A stretch of DNA of 64,000 nt, taken from positions 586,680 through 650,679 of the forward strand of contig NZ_VTEH01000001.1 of the NCBI RefSeq assembly GCF_008180615.1, written 5' to 3'. The stretch is from Rossellomorea vietnamensis. Its GTDB lineage: Bacteria > Bacillota > Bacilli > Bacillales > Bacillaceae_B. The notes below the pieces were generated by a model that worked only from the letters and a program-made list of their open reading frames with translations, did no database searches and had not been told where the DNA came from. Position numbers and translations under genes: made by a program. Shown piece after piece: positions 62,747 through 64,000 of the stretch. Every line of letters starts with the position of its first letter. Positions within the stretch are counted from its first letter, which is position 1.

Positions 62747-63439
62747 ATGAGCGAACCCAATAATCCTTTTACTGAGATTGAAAATCTGTTTACAAGCCAG
62801 GCAAGTTTAAAGAAAGTTGAAAAAGGCCGTTATTTGTTTCAGGAAGGTGAGACAGCCAAGGAATTATTTCTTGTTAAGAGCGGGAAGGTACAGATCGGAA
62901 AAGTGATTCCCGACGGCAGGGAGCTTAGCATGAGGATTTGTTCCAATGGTGATGTGATTGGAGAATTAACATTATTTTGCGATGAATCCACTTACATGCT
63001 TAATGCCAAAGTTATGGAGGATTCTGAAGTCTATATCCTTTCAAAACAGATTTTTGAAGAAAATCTCTCGAATAAGCCGCAGCTGACTGTTGAATGGCTG
63101 AAATGGGTCCAGCTTCAAAGCAGGAAAAATCAAACGAAATTCCGCGATCTTATTTTACACGGGAAAAAAGGAGCTCTATACTCCACTCTGATCAGACTGA
63201 CAAACAGCTACGGAAAGTCGGTTGATGAAGGTATTTTAATTGATTATCCGATGACCAACCAGGAGCTTGCCAACTTCTGCGGCACATCAAGGGAAGTAGT
63301 CAACCGGATGCTGAGTGAGTTGAGAAAAGAAAAAATTGTAATAGTCGACAAAAACAAAATCATTGTGCATGACTTGGATTATCTGAAGAAAGAGATTGAT
63401 TGTGAGAACTGTCCAATTAATGTCTGCACGATAAAATAG
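62747..63439 (+). CDS. fnr: Crp/Fnr-family regulator with C-terminal Fe-S motif (Fnr)
   Basis: The 230-residue protein has a cyclic-nucleotide-type sensor domain (about 15-120, with VIGELTLFCDES), a dimer helix, and a winged-helix domain with recognition segment GTSREVVNRMLSEL (about 179-192). Cys 219, 222 and 227 form C-x2-C-x4-C at the C-terminus, as in B. subtilis Fnr, where three Cys and an Asp hold a 4Fe-4S cluster. Asp 134 is a candidate fourth ligand. It should switch genes on under low oxygen. GGGGTGAT precedes the ATG at 62747. Confidence 0.9.
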   Translation: MSEPNNPFTEIENLFTSQASLKKVEKGRYLFQEGETAKELFLVKSGKVQIGKVIPDGRELSMRICSNGDVIGELTLFCDESTYMLNAKVMEDSEVYILSKQIFEENLSNKPQLTVEWLKWVQLQSRKNQTKFRDLILHGKKGALYSTLIRLTNSYGKSVDEGILIDYPMTNQELANFCGTSREVVNRMLSELRKEKIVIVDKNKIIVHDLDYLKKEIDCENCPINVCTIK

Positions 63440-63530
63440 AGATGATAATGAAGGAAACTGCATTAAGGATTGGACGGTTTCCCTTTTTGTCGAAGATCAT
63501 CCAGCTGCTATTCCATGGAGTAAAAACATA

Positions 63531-63572
63531 AAAAAGCAGTGCAACATTCAGATGAATTTGCACTGCTTTTTT
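63531..63572. terminator. Bidirectional terminator fnr / yitW-like
   Basis: AAAAAGCAGTGCAA and TTTGCACTGCTTTTTT form a long stem with a 12-nt loop between the convergent genes. Confidence 0.85.
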
Positions 63573-63578
63573 ATGTTT

Positions 63579-63887
63579 TTATCGAATACCCAGTGCGATT
63601 TTCGCATATCTGGACATTTTGTCTTTACTCCAAGGTGGATTCCAAACGATATCCACTTCTGTTTCTTTTACCTCAGGAAGATCAGAAAGAGCTGCTTTCA
63701 CCTGATCCACTATTGTTCCCGCCAGCGGGCAGCCCATCGATGTCAATGTCATAGTCACCGTCGCTTTGCCTTCTTCATCCAAGTCGACGTCATATACTAA
63801 GCCGAGATTGACGATATCTATTCCCAATTCCGGATCGACAACTTGTTCAAGTGTCCCCATCATACTATCTTTCATATCTTGATCCAT
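63579..63887 (-). CDS. MIP18/DUF59 Fe-S cluster assembly factor (YitW-like)
   Basis: The 102-residue single DUF59 domain has EQVVDPELGIDIVNLGLVYD (about 14-33), a conserved Cys in TSMGCPLAG (Cys 53) and VWNPPWSKDKMS. The family (YitW/SufT/PaaD-like) helps insert Fe-S clusters into target proteins. It is convergent with fnr, whose product probably carries such a cluster; a functional link is only a suggestion. GGAG precedes the ATG. Confidence 0.9.
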   Translation of the reverse strand: MDQDMKDSMMGTLEQVVDPELGIDIVNLGLVYDVDLDEEGKATVTMTLTSMGCPLAGTIVDQVKAALSDLPEVKETEVDIVWNPPWSKDKMSRYAKIALGIR

Positions 63888-64000
63888 CTAATTTCACTCC
63901 TTATCTGCACCTTTTTCTATTTTTATCTTAACAAAGAATGTTATGTATAGAAAGTGATACGGCTCTTCACCTTTGCTTCCCGGAAAAGTGGGATCAGAGG

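Overview
The window is a chromosomal segment of a low-to-moderate GC, endospore-forming Bacillaceae bacterium. Gene content and order follow, in reverse, the Bacillus subtilis region from yjzC/med/comZ through fabHA-fabF, trpS, opp, spx, mecA, yjbG-yjbQ, fabI, cotO/cotZ, yjcA, spoVIF to yjcF-H. It is not B. subtilis: clpB, mgtE, a second spoVA-type operon, tryptophan 2,3-dioxygenase and many intergenic repeats sit inside the shared order. The assignment rests on recognised protein families and synteny from memory, not on a search.

Layout. 1-6.1 kb: accessory block with the start of a MurE-type ligase, a P1 (DmpA-like) peptidase, a GsiB-like stress repeat protein behind a SigB-type promoter, an M42 aminopeptidase, kynA, tRNA-Val(GAC), an SOS-box-preceded WYL-like mini-protein and a YutG/PgpA phosphatase. 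6.3-10.3 kb: yjcH-yjcG-yjcF, a DUF421 protein and a metallo-beta-lactamase-fold hydrolase. 10.4-18.3 kb: sporulation block (spoVIF, a YjcZ-type peptide, a yhcN-spoVAC-spoVAD-spoVAE-DUF421 operon, yjcA, cotZ, cotO) mixed with repeats. 18.4-29.9 kb: fabI, mgtE-antiporter, prpE, yjbO-nadF-relQ, yjbL, yjbK, yjbJ, yjbI-spxH. 30.6-38.8 kb: pepF, coiA, mecA, spx, yjbC, a secreted glycosidase-like protein. 39-45 kb: oppABCDF. 45.3-52.7 kb: T-box-trpS, yjbA, yjaZ, fabHA-fabF. 53.6-61 kb: med-comZ, yjaV/yjaU-like genes, yjzD, clpB, yjzC. 61.1-63.9 kb: uppP, fnr, a YitW-like Fe-S assembly factor.

Themes. Several genes belong to one regulatory network in B. subtilis: Spx, its adaptor SpxH/YjbH, the ComK/ClpCP adaptor MecA, the competence factors Med, ComZ and CoiA, and the oligopeptide permease. 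Fatty-acid synthesis appears twice (fabI; fabHA-fabF), each with a FapR-type operator. clpB has a CtsR-type operator and fnr encodes the C-terminal Cys motif of Bacillus Fnr.

The most unusual content is intergenic. It includes a 52-bp-period tandem array of inverted repeats (10 to 11 monomers) between convergent genes; a MITE-like element in two copies, each with its own 9-bp target duplication; a dispersed 122-bp hairpin repeat with compensatory stem changes, also found nested at the same point of a GC-rich repeat; a repeat family that sits just after stop codons in one orientation; and a 128-bp cloverleaf-like palindrome.
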